Assembly (NCBI RefSeq): GCF_000350225.1
Contig: NW_005178593.1
Location: 309,442 to 373,441 of the forward strand
Source of the DNA: Chondrus crispus
Lineage: Eukaryota > Rhodophyta > Florideophyceae > Gigartinales > Gigartinaceae
Length of the DNA stretch: 64,000 bases
Reading direction: 5' to 3'
Shown: positions 9,504 through 21,743 of the stretch, piece after piece
Layout of the letters: the number at the start of each line of letters is the position of its first letter
Numbering within the stretch: position 1 is the first letter of the stretch
Notes under the pieces: generated by a model
What the model was told of the DNA's origin: nothing
The model's input: the letters and a program-made list of their open reading frames with translations, nothing else
Database searches by the model: none
Position numbers and translations under genes: made by a program

Positions 9504-11668
9504 ATGGCATCAAGCCAACCCATGGACGTCGGTCCTGGGGTCAGAAGGTCTGGATCAGCCCAGGAGTCGAGGATTCGGCGAGGACCTCGTACACGAAGCC
9601 AAGGAAATTCGGCTACTGATCCAGTTGCAGAAGCGTCCCCTTCGGGGACAGCCGTTGAGAAAAATGGCCTGGAAGAGAAGTTCGAAAAGTTGTGCGAGGA
9701 GATTCGTCAGGAGACGAAGAGCAAGTTCGAAGAACATCTGGGCATTTTTCAGAAGCAACAGGAGTTGCTAAAATCCAAGTTCCATGCTGCGCTTGAAGAG
9801 CTGCCAGCCCGTGTGGTTTTCGTTGAGAATTTAAGTACCGATGCGCCCCGAGCCGAGATCCGGAAGTGCTGAATTCGCTACAACTCGCCGCGAAAGAAGC
9901 GCGGCGAGACGCGAGTCAGGCCCTGGAAACGCTGTCCAAGACAAGAAACAGCATGGACGACCGGTTCTACTGCACTTCGCGGCGACTCAAGGACCTTGAG
10001 CAAGCTGCGGGCCTGGACGAACCAAGTTTGGACGCGGGATCACTCTCCGACGGAGAAGAAATCGACAGTCCAACGAAGAAGGACAAGTCAGTCCGGATCT
10101 GGGATTCCAAGTGCAAGAGCCCCAAGTCGGCCAAAGGCCGAAAGAAGAAGAAAAGTCACTGTAGTGACGACCGCGAAAGTTGCGACTCAAATTCGGAGTC
10201 GAATGTTTCAGAAGAAAATGGTGACGACGGCTCGTCGAACCATTCAAGAAATTCAGACCGAAGATCGACAGAAGGAAATGGAATTTCGTCAAATAAGAAT
10301 AGCTCCAAAGGAGGCGGAGTCACTTCGTCCGCCTCGCGGAGAGACAAGGAAGCGGAGCCAAAAGACATCGCGACGCGGTGCGGACAGCGATTGGAGGAGT
10401 TGGAGGAATTAAATCCGACCAACCACCTCTTCAAGAAGTTGCTTTCGTACAGGACGTACCGCCTACGGAACCTGCAGACAGGTTTGTCGGGCAAGCGGCG
10501 GACCGCCGTGCGAAAGATCAGAAGAGACATACCACCAAAGTTGAAGGGAAACAATACGTTCACAGGAGACGATGGCGTATTAGTTCTAGACTTTTTAGCT
10601 AAGATAGTCCAAGAATTCGACACCCAGGAGATGAACGAAGGCCAAGCGATCCGCTTGCTACCGGAGTTCCTCAGCGGAATCGCCCTGGGACAGTACACTT
10701 CGGTGTCACAAACGGCGGGGTCCCACCATGGGAAAATATCGGTCTGGTCGGAGGCCGTACAGTCTATTGCGAAGCTTCGCCACCGATGAGGCAATCCGCC
10801 AAGCCGTACTCGCTTTACGGGAAGTACAGCAGCTACCGTCTGAAGATGAGATGGAATTTTATATCCGTTTGACGGACGCCAGCAATCGATGTGGAAACGT
10901 ATATTCGATGGAAGAACAAATGACGATGTTTATTGAAGGACTCGATTCGTGTATCAAGCCGACGGTATCTCAATATCGACAGGACAATCGGGACGTTTCA
11001 TTTTTGAGACTAGTTAATTGCGCGAAGGCGCATGGCTCGGCGAGCCGCGCCAAGGAGAGGAAGACTAGGAGAGTCACCATCCAAGCGCCAGCGACGCTAA
11101 AGACGGGGGGAAGCAGAAGCCTTCGCACCCCACGCGAAAAACCCGCGGCGCTGTCCACTTGGCCGACTCACTGTCTGCGTCCAGAGGACCTAGTACTGTT
11201 GATCAAGAAGAAAATGGATTCGCAGGAGCACTGGTTGCTGAGGGCGGCTTTTATGACCCCTCCGAGGAATATGGAGATGAGGAGTCCGGGGCTAGTGGGA
11301 TGTCTACGCTACACACGCCCACTTATACGACAGACTCGTATACAGAGGCTGCGGATCCCGTGTTAGCGTTTCGAGGGCGCGGACACACGCTAGCGCCAAG
11401 AATTCCGACGGAAGACATGGGTACGGCCTTCAGAAGACCGGGCTGGACGGGCCCGCCGACGGCCCGAGGACCGCCAAGGTCGCCGTACCCTCCGAAGAAG
11501 CATGGCCTCGTACGCTACCATTGCTACGAGAAGGGGCACAGAACGCCTACGTGTTTGCTCTCGTTCCGAGAGATGCACCGAGTTCTGAAGAACTACGAGA
11601 TGCTCTCCCCGGTGGAGAGGTTGGGAATTCCGTCGACAAGTTACCTGAAGGTAAAACGATGGTTCTAA
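9504..11668 (+). pseudogene. gag of gypsy copy 1
   Basis: ATG 9504 (MASSQPMDVGPG) opens a Gag-like protein spread over several frames: 9504-9872, 9866-10789, 10728-11366 and 11159-11668. It has an N-terminal basic and coiled-coil region, an acidic Ser-rich linker, a capsid-like helical region (FLAKIVQEFDTQEMNEGQ, LREVQQLPSEDEM) and a zinc knuckle at 11513-11554. Compared with copy 2, the knuckle has lost its first cysteine (RYHC instead of CYHC). Three frameshifts make it non-functional. The product would be the structural protein that packages the element RNA. Confidence 0.75.
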
Positions 11669-14616
11669 TCGCAGGCGGCGAGCACACCGAGTGCCTCTGC
11701 CGAAGGTTCGAACCGAACATCAGGAAGGCCGGCCGCGGGGCCGTCGTCGGACTGGAGAAGAAATCCGCAGCGACAGGAAAACTAACGGGGGAATCTCAAA
11801 AAATTAGAAAGGAGAGACATGCGTCCGGCGAACCATGTCCGAGACCCAGTTCCGTTCCCAGCGTTTAGCGAAGGAGGCAGTCGACGACGAGGAGACAGTT
11901 GGAATCATCGATAACCCGAAAGGACCCATTGGGGTCAAGAAGATTCTGCGAAGAGGCAAGGACGATCTGCTGGAGAAAGTCCGACGCCCCTGGTACAGGG
12001 TCAAGCGCAGGGAATGTCTTGAGAAGATATTAGTCCTTGCGAGGAAGTCTTCGCGGACATTGGACCGATCGTCGGATTGATGAGCCGTTTACTGTCCGTG
12101 TTGGACACCGGCGCGGGACCTAATCTCATCCGAAGATCCGAGCTTCCCGCAGGAATGGAAACTCTTGTGTCCTTCGGACCGACCCAAGACATCGGCGATG
12201 CGAATAACAGGCCACTCCAAACTCTAGGTACACTCAAAATGCCTGTGAGACTTGGACGTTTCGTGGCTTCAGTCGAATTCATAGTTTGTGAAAAACTCGC
12301 AGTCCCCCTAATTCTAGGAGCGGACTATTGCGATAGGTTCGTGGAGGCTGTCTACCCACAAAAGAGGACAGTTGAGTTAGCGGACTTCTCGGAGGTTCCG
12401 ATCGTACGGCGATTCTCGGCGAGAAAATCGAAGAAGCATTTGGTCCCCGGAGAGGGCGAGACTGATGCAAAAGGGGAGCGAGTTTCCCCCACGGTGAAGG
12501 TGGCAAGAGCCACGACCACTGAGGCAGGGACGCAACACGTAGTCGAATGCACCTCCAAGAGGACTGGGTTGGTCGTCGTTCAACCCTACGCACCCCTATA
12601 CGAGAAGCACGGGTTGGTGAGCACCAACTGTGTAGTTCAGGTTGAGCCTGACAAACCTTTTAGATTGCTTGTAGCGAATTTTAGAAATTACCCTGTCAGG
12701 GTTCAAAAAGGCCAAGTGGTGGCGGAACTACTACCGCACCCAAGGGCCGTATTCAAGAGCAATAACACCATTGGTGAGGTACTTGGAATTCAAGAAAGGG
12801 ATGAGGAAAATTTTACTAATCCTACCCCGCCGCCTACGGGCGAGAGAAGATGCCAACCGTCGGAACAAGATCGCGAGGACCAGCAAGGAGAACGGGAGGA
12901 AGGGCTCTCCGCGACGGCAACTACGAAGCCGGAGCGGCGGATTGAGCCTCTCCCGCCGGACGTGAAGGAGCCCGACCTGAGCCACGTGCCGGACCGACTG
13001 CGCGAAAGACTCTGTCGGATGTTAACAAAATATTCCGGCATGTGGTATGAGACCCTTGGTGAGATCAACACCACGGTCCATCGGATTGAACTGGCCCCGG
13101 ATACAAGGCCAATTGCACAATCTCCCTATCGAGCCGGTCGAAAGGATCGGGAGGTCGAGGACGCAGAAGTACAGAAGATGTTAGAAGCAGGAGTCATCGA
13201 GCCGGCGCAGTCAGAATGGGCGTCGCTCGTTTTATAAGTGCCCAAGCCGGACGGATAGATGCCCTTTTGCGTAGACTACCGCAGGTTAAACGCAGTAACG
13301 GTGAAGGACACGTACTCTTAGCCGTGCATAGATGAGTGTCCGGACTCGTTGGGAGACACCATGGTCTTTTCCGCGTTGGACGCGATTTCAGGGTATTGGC
13401 ATATGCCTATTCCAGAAGCGGACCGCGACAAGACAGCTTTTTCGTGTCATCCGGTCCCTACCGTTTTTCAAGAATGCTCTTGGGGCTTACCAACGCGCCA
13501 GCGACGTTTCAGAGAGCCATGGACATCCTGCTCTCTCCGTTCCGCTGGAAATGCTGTCTGGTATATCTAGATGATATCATCATCTTCAGCAAATCCTGGG
13601 AAGAGCACGTCGTCCACGTTGACGAAATACTGTCTGTATTGGAAAAAGCAGGTGTGAAGCTCAAGCTTCGCAAGTGCGAATTTTTCGTCGAAAAGATCAA
13701 GTACCTGGACCCATGTCGTTCGGCAGGTACATTGGAAGTTGACACCGCGCGAACCGCCGCATTGGAACAAGTGAGGTACCCTCAAACGCAGACCCAGCTC
13801 AGGAGCTTCTTGGGACTTTGTAATGTCTACCGCAGATTCGTTCCGCATTATGCGAAAATCGCGCATCCTCTAAACCAACTACTGAAGAAAGGACAACCGG
13901 TCCAGTTGGAAGCATTCGACGAAGCATGCGAAAAAGCTTTTCAAAAGCTCAAAGACGCCATCTTGGCACCACCAGTGTTGCCGCTGCCGAAGAAGGACCT
14001 ACCATACTCGGTAGACACCGATGCAAGCGACTATCAAATCAGCGCTGCATTATTTCAAACGCATCCGGATGCGCAACGTAAACCCATCGGGTTCTTTTCA
14101 AGAACGTTAGCCGCAGCCGAGAGAAGCTATTCCGTATCAGAAAAAGAATGTCTACCGGTAATTTGGGCCGTACAGACTCTAAGACCATATCTATATGGCG
14201 AGCACTTCATTGTGCATACTGACCATGCCTCATTGAGGTGGTTGATGAACGTAACCGACCCCAGCCGGAGATTAATCCGATGGAGGCTACGCCTCTCGGA
14301 ATTTGATTTCGAAATCAAGTACAAGAATGGCAAGGCTAACAGCCAAGCTGATGCCCTGTCAAGATTGCGGACCGCAGGAGAAACCGTGGACGAAATCGAC
14401 GACGAAATCCCATGCTTTATGGCCGAACCGGCCGAGGGAACAGTGGAGGACGAGGACAGTTTTGACGCGTTAGACGACATCCTCGCTCTTGAGGGGGAGC
14501 CGCCTCCGATCGCCTCGATCAATTCCAAGCTGTCACTCCGGAGGAGCTCATTCGCCAGAAAGCCGTCGACCCCTTCTGCAATCGCATCAAGGAAGAAATG
14601 GAGGCCGGAAAGGTGA
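11521..14616 (+). pseudogene. Protease, reverse transcriptase and RNase H of gypsy copy 1
   Basis: The protease linker is in the -1 frame relative to gag (EGKTMVLIAGGEHTECLC), as in copy 2. The retropepsin active site DTGAG is at 12104. The frame 12077-13237 carries the protease and the N-terminal RT. It then has in-frame stops at 13235, 13256 and 13318, and a frameshift near 13450. The RT catalytic YLDD is at 13564-13575, followed by RNase H with TDASDY, EKECL and a second Asp region (HTDHASL). A small deletion near 12050, relative to copy 2, broke the protease leader. The protein would copy the element RNA into DNA; this copy cannot make it. Confidence 0.8.
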
Positions 14617-15276
14617 GAACGTTCAGCATGGAGACCGAGGAACTCCAAGGAACTCTATGCCGTACCGCGGCGGAGTTTGTACAAGTGGTTATACCACCTT
14701 CGTTAAGGGACCGCGTCCTATGGATAAGCCATTACGCAAAATTTGCAGGACACCGGGGAGGGCGGAAACTTTACAAGACGTTGAGAAGATATTTTTATTG
14801 GCCTACGATGGCCCTTGACTGCTATGCCGTCGCGAAGAATTGCGCTGCATGTGCATGGGAAAGGGTAAAGTTAAGAAGAAACACGAAGGAAATGAAGCTG
14901 TTCACGCCCAAAGCTCCGCTGGAGTTTGTCGCCATCGACACCCTCGGCGAGCTAATTACAACTAAACGAGGTAATCGGTATATTCTCGTGATCAGCGATC
15001 GATGCTCGAAACTGGTACGAACCGTACCGTTGAAGAAGATATCAGCTGCGCACACCACACAAGCCTTCGTTCACCATTGCGTATTCGTGTACGGACGGCT
15101 GGTCAAGCTGCTGTCCGACAATGGAACACAATTCAGGGCCCGATTCTTTCAGAACGTCTGTCGAATTCTGGGCATACGCAATGTGTTCACGACTACATAC
15201 CACCGGCAAGCCAACGGCCAAGTTGAGAGGTCTAACCGCACGCTGACTTCCGCGTTGCGAAAATATGTTGGAGAGC
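14493..15276 (+). pseudogene. Integrase of gypsy copy 1, 3' truncated
   Basis: It is read in the -1 frame relative to RNase H (linker VTPEELIRQKAVDPF). It has the zinc-binding HHCC region (HYAKFAGH, CAAC), then the first catalytic Asp (AIDTLGE) and the second (SDNGTQF). It ends just after the catalytic-Glu motif (NGQVERSN) at 15276, where an inverted LTR starts; the C-terminal domain is lost. It aligns with copy 2 nearly base for base. Confidence 0.8.
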
Positions 15277-16170
15277 TGTATTGCAATGCGCCTGTCAGGC
15301 AGAGACCGCGGTCCGATGGTCCAGCAAAAACAACAACAGCAGCAAAAAGAAAAACTGCCGATGGCACAGCGCTACGGAGTGTCCGACTCTCCCCTCTCCT
15401 TTTCAACGAGCTTGCGACTCGTAGTAGCTCAGATCCCTGATAGGGGGGGCACAGAGAAATAGCCCGGCCCGATATCGGTGTGGTAGAGACATGCGAAGAG
15501 AACTGCTCGACAAGTGTGGGGTGGGGCGCGTACTTAGGTACCCCGGTTCCACTGGGTTGTAACGCCAATGCTCGTTGAGCTTCTTCGACACCTTGTAACG
15601 CGACAAGGCCTTTGACAGGGGCGTCGCAACGCAGCCCAACAGGATGAAATGAAAGTAGCAGCGCTACGTCAACTGTGCCGCCCGATGGCTCGAAACACCT
15701 ACACCGGTTCGGTTGCAACCGACGCCGATGGCACCAACGCTGGCTTGTAACACGACGGAGCCCTTCGAGGGTATAAGGTATAACAGGCGCTCCGCGAGCA
15801 TTGGCTTTACGACCCATCGGGCACGGCTTCCTAATCACCGCCCCGAACTCGCCGAGCAACTGCCTGTACAAGACTCTACCACCATTCGTCCCGGGGCGGG
15901 CCTCTTCCTTTTGCCCCCCCCTTTCAGGGACTTGAGCTCCTGTGGGCTGCAAACACACTTGAAGGGAAATGGAGAATCGGACACTCCGTAGGGCTGTGCC
16001 GTCGGCAACTCTTGTTGGTTGTTGTTTGTTGGTTGTGTTGTCGCTGGACCGTTGGACCCTGGTTCCGGCCTGACAGGCACATTGCACTACACCCCCAACC
16101 CGGACTACTTTTCATATCTAAATATTTTCCTTTCTTTTCACCCCCTTTTTCAGATGCGTATTGCACAACA
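15277..16170 (-). repeat. Rearranged inverted LTR with an internal forward segment
   Basis: 15277 starts TGTATTGCAATGCGCC, the reverse complement of the LTR 3' end. The reverse-oriented 3' half runs to about 15770. Then the sequence switches to forward LTR (from about 15771, ending GCACTACA at 16091), and immediately back to the reverse complement of the LTR 5' end (16092-16170, ending TTGCACAACA). The outer ends are therefore exact LTR termini, but an inner part has been replaced by a forward copy of the 3' half. The flanks (agagc / gaacc) do not form a target duplication. Confidence 0.75.
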
Positions 16171-16449
16171 GAACCCCCGCGATGCACGGGGGACTCGATA
16201 AGGCCGTAACGCGAAAAATGAGAGTCACCACGGGCGCGGCGAAGCGAGCCACGCCCGCGCCGGGTCAGACGACACAGCCGCGCAGCCCACAAAAAGTAGG
16301 GGCGATCCCTGAGGGGACAGACTGATCCACGCGAAGGGACCCGACCGCGCGGAATCCCGCTCGGGGTGCGACGGGGGGAGACGATTCCTCCCCGATGTAT
16401 TATTGTACGCACCGCCGCGGTCTCGCTGGTACGTAAAACGGAAGGAGCA
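16171..16449. other. 3' flank of gene A, non-coding
   Basis: GC-rich sequence downstream of the gene A stop (minus strand) up to the inverted LTR. No gene is supported. Confidence 0.4.
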
Positions 16450-16862
16450 CTAGCGTCTGGCGTCATTAGAGGGCACCGTTGACCCCGGGCCGTAATAGCC
16501 CGGGGGACAGTACGCCGGGTGCCGCGGGACCTCGGTGGCCATTGACGCCAGGCTGGGCACAGCAAGGCGAGGGCGGGCACTGCCCCTACGCGGAGCGGAA
16601 TCGCCTGGATCCAAGCCGACTGTCGGAGGCTCGCTTGGTTCGTAGTCCGCGTAAGGATCGCGGATAGCTGCAGGTGCTCGGACGCGCTCGCTACCCACTG
16701 CATCAGGTACGAGCACTGATTGAGAGGAGCGCAAACTGTCCCGCTCGCGCCGATAGCGATCGCGGTCGTACAGTGCCCGTTTGTACGCCAAATCCTGGCG
16801 CTCAGACGCCTCGCGTAAGGATGTGAGCTCGCGATTTAGTCGGTGGCACTCCGACGTGTGCG
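16450..16862 (-). CDS. Gene A, C-terminal part (split by retrotransposon)
   Basis: The minus frame enters at 16862 with TSECHRLNRELTSLREASER, a coiled coil that continues through DRDRYRRERDSLRSS, then a Pro/Ala/Ser-rich tail, and stops at 16450. At 16858-16862 it starts with the 5-bp duplication gtgcg. The other half of the gene ends at 43740 with the same 5 bp and a coiled coil in the same phase (ETRRLQEDLEAH), so the two halves were one continuous reading frame before the chromovirus inserted. Function unknown; see the N-terminal part. Confidence 0.75.
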
Positions 16863-17815
16863 TGTAGTGCAATACGCACCTGAAAAGGGGGGTGAAAAGA
16901 AAGGAAAATATTTGGATATGAAAAGTAGTCCGGGTTGGGGGACACACGTGTGAATAAGTGCACAGTTTTAATTATTTTATTTTATTTAGTTAATTAGTTG
17001 GCATTAATTTTGCTCACACTAGATTAGATCTAGGATCTAGCGCCGCGAGCTACTGTACTGGCTCCGGCGGAGCGATATATACCTTAGCCCTCTGACCACC
17101 AAGTCAGTAAATGTAACCCAAGTTGCCAGAGTTTGATCTCGCCTTGGTCGAAGTCCGTCTGTTACAAGACTCTCCCTTCTACTCTAGCCTACCGTGTCCT
17201 TTGCGCTCGGGGGTCTCCTTTTGTCCTTATCAATCTTCCTTTATTTCCCTATCCTAATTTCCCTTAATCTTGAGTTGGTCCCGCCTTGTAGGATTGCGAT
17301 CCGCAACGTGACGTCATTAGCCATCGGGCTTCTGTGTCGGTGCACCAGTGGTGCTTTTCTCAGCGTTGGTTCCATCGGAATCTGGTTGCGACCGATCTGG
17401 TGTTGGTACTTTGCCATCGGGCAGTACGACGGTGTAGCGCTGCTACGTTTTCTTCTTTTCCGACGGGCTACGTTGTGACGTCCCCGTCGAAGACCTTATC
17501 AAGGGTATAAGGTGTACAAGGCGGTCTTCGGGCATAGTATTTACGACCTATTGGATCAGGTTTACCTAGACACCCCTCCGAACTCGTCGAGCAGTTGCCT
17601 TTACAAGTCTCTACAACCATTTACCGATCCCGGGCTGGGCCCTTCTCTTTGCTCCCCCTATCAGGGATCCGGGCTACTGCGGGCCGCAAACCCGCTTAGA
17701 GAGGACAGGGAGCTTCGAACACTCCATAGCGCTGTGCCGTTGGCAGTTGTTGTTTTTGTTGTTCGTGTTGGACCGTCGCATCTTGGTCTCTGCCTAACAG
17801 GCGCATTGCACTACA
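16863..17815 (+). repeat. 5' LTR of chromovirus copy 2
   Basis: 953 bp, with 11-bp inverted termini TGTAGTGCAAT / ATTGCACTACA. An AT-rich U3 block at 16966-17015 is followed by the TATA-like GATATATACC at 17074-17083. It matches 42781-43739 over its full length. Confidence 0.92.
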
Positions 17816-17819
17816 AAAG

Positions 17820-17837
17820 TGGTCTCCCGACCTAGAA
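17820..17837 (+). other. Primer-binding site, copy 2
   Basis: TGGTCTCCCGACCTAGAA starts 4 nt after the LTR end, at the same offset as in copy 1. This is the place where a tRNA 3' end would prime minus-strand synthesis. Confidence 0.6.
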
Positions 17838-17977
17838 TTGTGTACAAGAAACCCGACCTAGAATTGCGTCGACGACAGTCTCGGTCTGGAGAAGTACTAC
17901 AAAAGTGGTCTGGGTAACGGAGTCTCTTTTTTATTTTTGTTTGTAACTTTTTTTCTGTAGGTTCGCTCGTACGAGCG

Positions 17978-20900
17978 ATGTCGACAAGCGCACCCGGGGA
18001 CGTCGGTCCCGGGGCGAGTAGGAGCGGATCGGCAAGGGCGTCGAGGATCCCGCGAGGTCCTCGCACCCGAAGCAAGGCCAATACGGCCACGGATCCCGAA
18101 GGTCAAGAAATCCCGACGGGGATTGAAGCCGACAAGGATAATCTATCCTACAGGTTCGAGAAGATGGGCGAGAAAATTTACCAAGAGATGACGAAAAATC
18201 TCGAGGCTGAATTCGCCCTCGTCCGGAAGAAACTGGAGTTGCAAGCATCCGAGTTCCACACCGTTTTAGGAGAGCTATCCGCTCGAGTGGATCTCGTCGA
18301 GAAGGAGCGAGGTGATGCGACCGACGGTCTGGAGCCGGAGGTCCTAGTTTCGTTGAAAATTTCAGTCAAGGACGCAAGGCGCGACGCGAATCAAGCTTTG
18401 GAGTCCGTAGGTAAATTTAGAAGCAGTATCGACGACAAGTTTGACCGCGCCGCTCATCGCCTCAAGGACCTTGAGCAGGTCGCCGGGCAAGAGCCGCTCC
18501 CAACGGGTCGAGAAGGCGACCGTCGATCGTAATGGTAGGTTCGGAGAGGCAAGGGAAAGACGGAGGGCAGGTTGATGTGTGTGAGTCAAGGAGTTGGTAC
18601 CGAGGTTTACTCGGAGCCGTCTTTCGGCGATACTTATACACTATGAGTGTTACACTATCCCATTACTTTGGCACCTGGTAAACCGTACTCACCATATGCG
18701 CGACCAAGCGCAGTCCTCTTCTGGCCCATCGACACTGTTCTATTTCTACCTTACGAATTAACTATTGACTATCAGTGCACAACAGTTTCTACACATTTCG
18801 AGTGACTGTAAACCATGGCCCTATGCATGCAATCGTTTCACACCTTACTAATGTGCATCCAGACATGACAGAATATATTCTTGCACAATGAACAACTTGG
18901 CATCTCTCTATTTCCAACAACACAAAGTCCTGTCATATCTCAGTCCCCATACATGCCTTTGTTTCGTACCTTACTAATTTCGGTACACACTGCCAGACCA
19001 CTATGACGGGTAGCAACAATGTGCATCCAGACTTTCTACACCTCTCACGTGATATCCGATGTGAATCACACGAGTACTGCCATCAACTTGCATCCGACGG
19101 CGCACCATAACGAGAGCACAGTACAACGTTGCATGCTGACGAGAGTGTAGTACAACGGCGCATGCTGATGCAAAGGTCGCATACAGCGTGACGCGTACAC
19201 TGAATATTCACGTAAATACATGTCTCTTGCGAGAAATACTTGTTGTACTTTTAATTCACATGTACTGTGCTCGGACACGCGCCGGACCGTATGCAGGCGA
19301 CGTGTACAAGTGTACGTACACGCAGCAACCTGGCGACGTGTACATGTGTACACCGCACACAATTGTCCAGCGCCAACGCCACCCGTAATTACCCATTACA
19401 ACCATTATGAACAACTTGAAACCCCCGAAACGATGTAATTAAAACGTATACGGATCGTTCAAGATATATCAACAACATGACTGCATATAAGTGGACGATA
19501 ACAGACCAATTGAATTGCAGCACTCGAACCGACACCCAATAGATTTGCAGTATTGCCTGTGTAGCCCTATAACGGTTCGAGCAAAATGCAAAATTTCGGC
19601 ATTTATGGAAATTTGCATAACCCTCCAAAAGTCCACTTTCGTCCCCAGAACCCCAAAATCTGATACTTTACACGTGTCATGTGGTGATATGGGGTGAGGG
19701 TCCGGACCGTCGAGTCATTTACACGTGTCGCTCGATTTTGCACTTTCCACATACCAGCATGTGGTCCCACATTTTCAATAGATCGAAGAAGGACAAGGCC
19801 GCTGTACAGCGGAGTTCCAAGACGAAGACTTGGAAGAAGAATCTGCGACGCCGGAGCAAGAGTCACGGTAGTAACGAGCCGGAGGACCAAAACTCAATGA
19901 CCGAGTCGAATGGCCTTTCCGAAGATGGTGACGACGGTTCGTCGAACTATGCCAGCAATTCCGAACATCGTTCAGAGGAAGGAAAAGGAATTTCGCAGGC
20001 CAAGAAAATTACCTCCAGACGGGGCGGGATCACTTCGTCCGCCTCGCGGAGAGACAAGGACGCTGAGCCAGAGGACGTCGCGACGCGACGCGGGCCGCGA
20101 TGGGAGGAGTTGGAGGAGCTGAATCCGACCAACTACTTCTTCAAGAAATTACTTTCGTACCGAACGTATTGCTTGCAGAACCCGCAGACATATTTGTGAA
20201 GTTCGCGGCGGACCGCCGTGCGAAAAATCAGGAGAGATATTCCGCCTAAGATGAAGAAGGACAACACGTTCACAGGTGAGGACGGGGTCCTTGTGTTGGA
20301 TTTTTTGGCAAAGTCAGTTCAAGAGTTTGATACTCAAGAAATGAACGAGGGGCAAGCGATCCGCTTGTTTCCCGAATTTCTAAGCGGCATCGCCTTGAGA
20401 CAGTACACTTCGGTGTCTCAGACGGCCGGGTCCCATCACGGAAAGGTGTCCGTTTGGCCAGAGGCCGTACAGTGGTTGTTGAGGATTTTTGCAACCGACG
20501 AGGCGATCCGTCAAGCCGTGCTCGCATTGCGAGAAGTACAGCAGCTACCGTCTGAGGACGAGATGGACTTTCATATCCGTCTGACGGACGCGAGCAATCG
20601 ATGTGGAAACGTATATTCGATGGAAGAACAAATGACGATGTTTATTGAAGGAATCGATTCCAGTATCAAGCCAATGGTATCTCAATACCGACAAGACAAT
20701 CGGGTCGTTTCGTTTTTGAGACTAGTTAATTACGCGAAGGTGCATGTCTCGGCAAGCCGCGCTAAGGACAAGAAGACCAAGAAGGTCACGATTCAGACGC
20801 CGTCGACGTTCAGGGCGGGAAAGAAGCCAAGGGCTTCTTATCCCGGTCGCAAAGGTCACGCCGCCGTCCACTTAGCCGAGTCAATCTTCGCGTCAGATGA

Positions 20901-21519
20901 ATGCGGTGCGCACGGAAGCAGCGGAAATCATTATGAAGGAGCATTGGTAGCCGAAGGCAATTTTATTGAGCCATCGGAGGGCTACGGACACGAGGACTAC
21001 GGAGCAAGCGGGTCGTCAACTCTACCGACGCCCACATACACGACGGAGTCGTTTTCAGAGCCCACGGATCCCGTGATGATGTTCCGGGGGCGCGGCCACA
21101 CGCCGGCACCGCGCATTCCGATGGAAGACAAGGGTACGACGTTTCGAAGGCCAGGCTGGATGGGAAGGCCGCAACATCAAGGAAGGCCGCCGGCCCGTGG
21201 AGGACTTAGGCCGCAATTTCCCGTCAAGAAGCACGGACGGTTGTGCTATCATTGTTACGAAAAGGGGCACGCCGCACCAACGTGCATTCTTTCCCTCCCA
21301 GAAATGCACCGAGTTTTGGGAAATTATGAGGCGTTGTCTCCAATGCAAAGATTAGGGATACCATCGACGAGTTATCTGAAGGTCAAGAGTTGGTCCGATT
21401 CGCAGACGGCGAGCACGCCGAGTGCTTTAACGCCGAGGCCGAACCAACCCTTCAGAGGGCCCGCCGCTGGGCCCGCGTCGTCGGACGTGAGAAGGAACCC
21501 GCAGCGGCAGGAAAACTAG
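17978..21519 (+). pseudogene. gag of chromovirus copy 2, interrupted
   Basis: ATG 17978 (MSTSAPGDVGPG) starts Gag, which runs to 18529. It is interrupted by a 1.25-kb insertion and resumes at 19781-19786 in frame after removal of one gatcg copy. An in-frame TGA at 20197-20199 stands where copy 1 has a serine codon. The capsid-like region (TQEMNEGQAIRLF, REVQQLPSEDEMDF) and an intact CCHC zinc knuckle (CYHC..H..C, 21244-21285) follow. The frame ends at 21519 and the protease reading overlaps it in the -1 frame (EGQELVRFADGEHAECFN). The protein would be the nucleocapsid/capsid precursor. Confidence 0.8.
18530..19780. mobile_element. 1,251-bp non-coding insertion in gag
   Basis: It is flanked by gatcg at 18525-18529 and 19781-19785, and copy 1 has uninterrupted gag at this point. 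No coding frame, no terminal inverted repeat and no TG...CA ends are obvious. Inside are short direct repeats (GGCGACGTGTACA at about 19298 and 19337; GTACAACG..GCATGCTGA at about 19130 and 19155). It is a non-autonomous insertion of unknown class. Confidence 0.65.
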
Positions 21520-21743
21520 AGAGGGAATCTCGCATGGGTCTCGAGAGGCACAGGGTCGACGTACTGTGCCCGGGGCTCAGCCCCGTTCCCCGTCTCTAAG
21601 GGAAAATCAGGCCCCGATGAGGAGGTTGTTGGATTGGTGGATAGGCCCAAAGGGCCAGCCCAAGTCAAGAAAATTTTGAGCCGAGCCCGAGATCATCCGC
21701 CGGAAGAAGTTCGAAGACCCTGGTACAGGGTTTAGTCAAGGGA

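Larger units (their letters stand above)
8245..15276 (+). mobile_element. Ty3/gypsy element copy 1, truncated and decayed
   Basis: Order: LTR, primer-binding site, gag, protease, RT, RNase H, integrase. It is closely related to copy 2 (16863-43739) through gag and pol. It is cut inside the integrase at 15276, where a rearranged inverted LTR begins. No chromodomain or 3' LTR remains on this copy. Several frameshifts and stops make it non-autonomous. The left limit is uncertain, so no target duplication could be paired. Confidence 0.85.

Noticed and set aside
13235..13320. RIP-like C-to-T mutation as the cause of the stops
   Set aside because: Comparison of the two copies shows several stops arising by transversions (TCG to TAG, TAC to TAA), so no transition bias is apparent.
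15149..16087. 312-residue minus-strand open frame
   Set aside because: It runs through the inverted and forward LTR pieces and part of the integrase in antisense; the reading is an artefact of repeat sequence.
18530..19780. Solo LTR or Helitron
   Set aside because: The ends are not TG...CA, and a 5-bp duplication argues against a Helitron; left unclassified.
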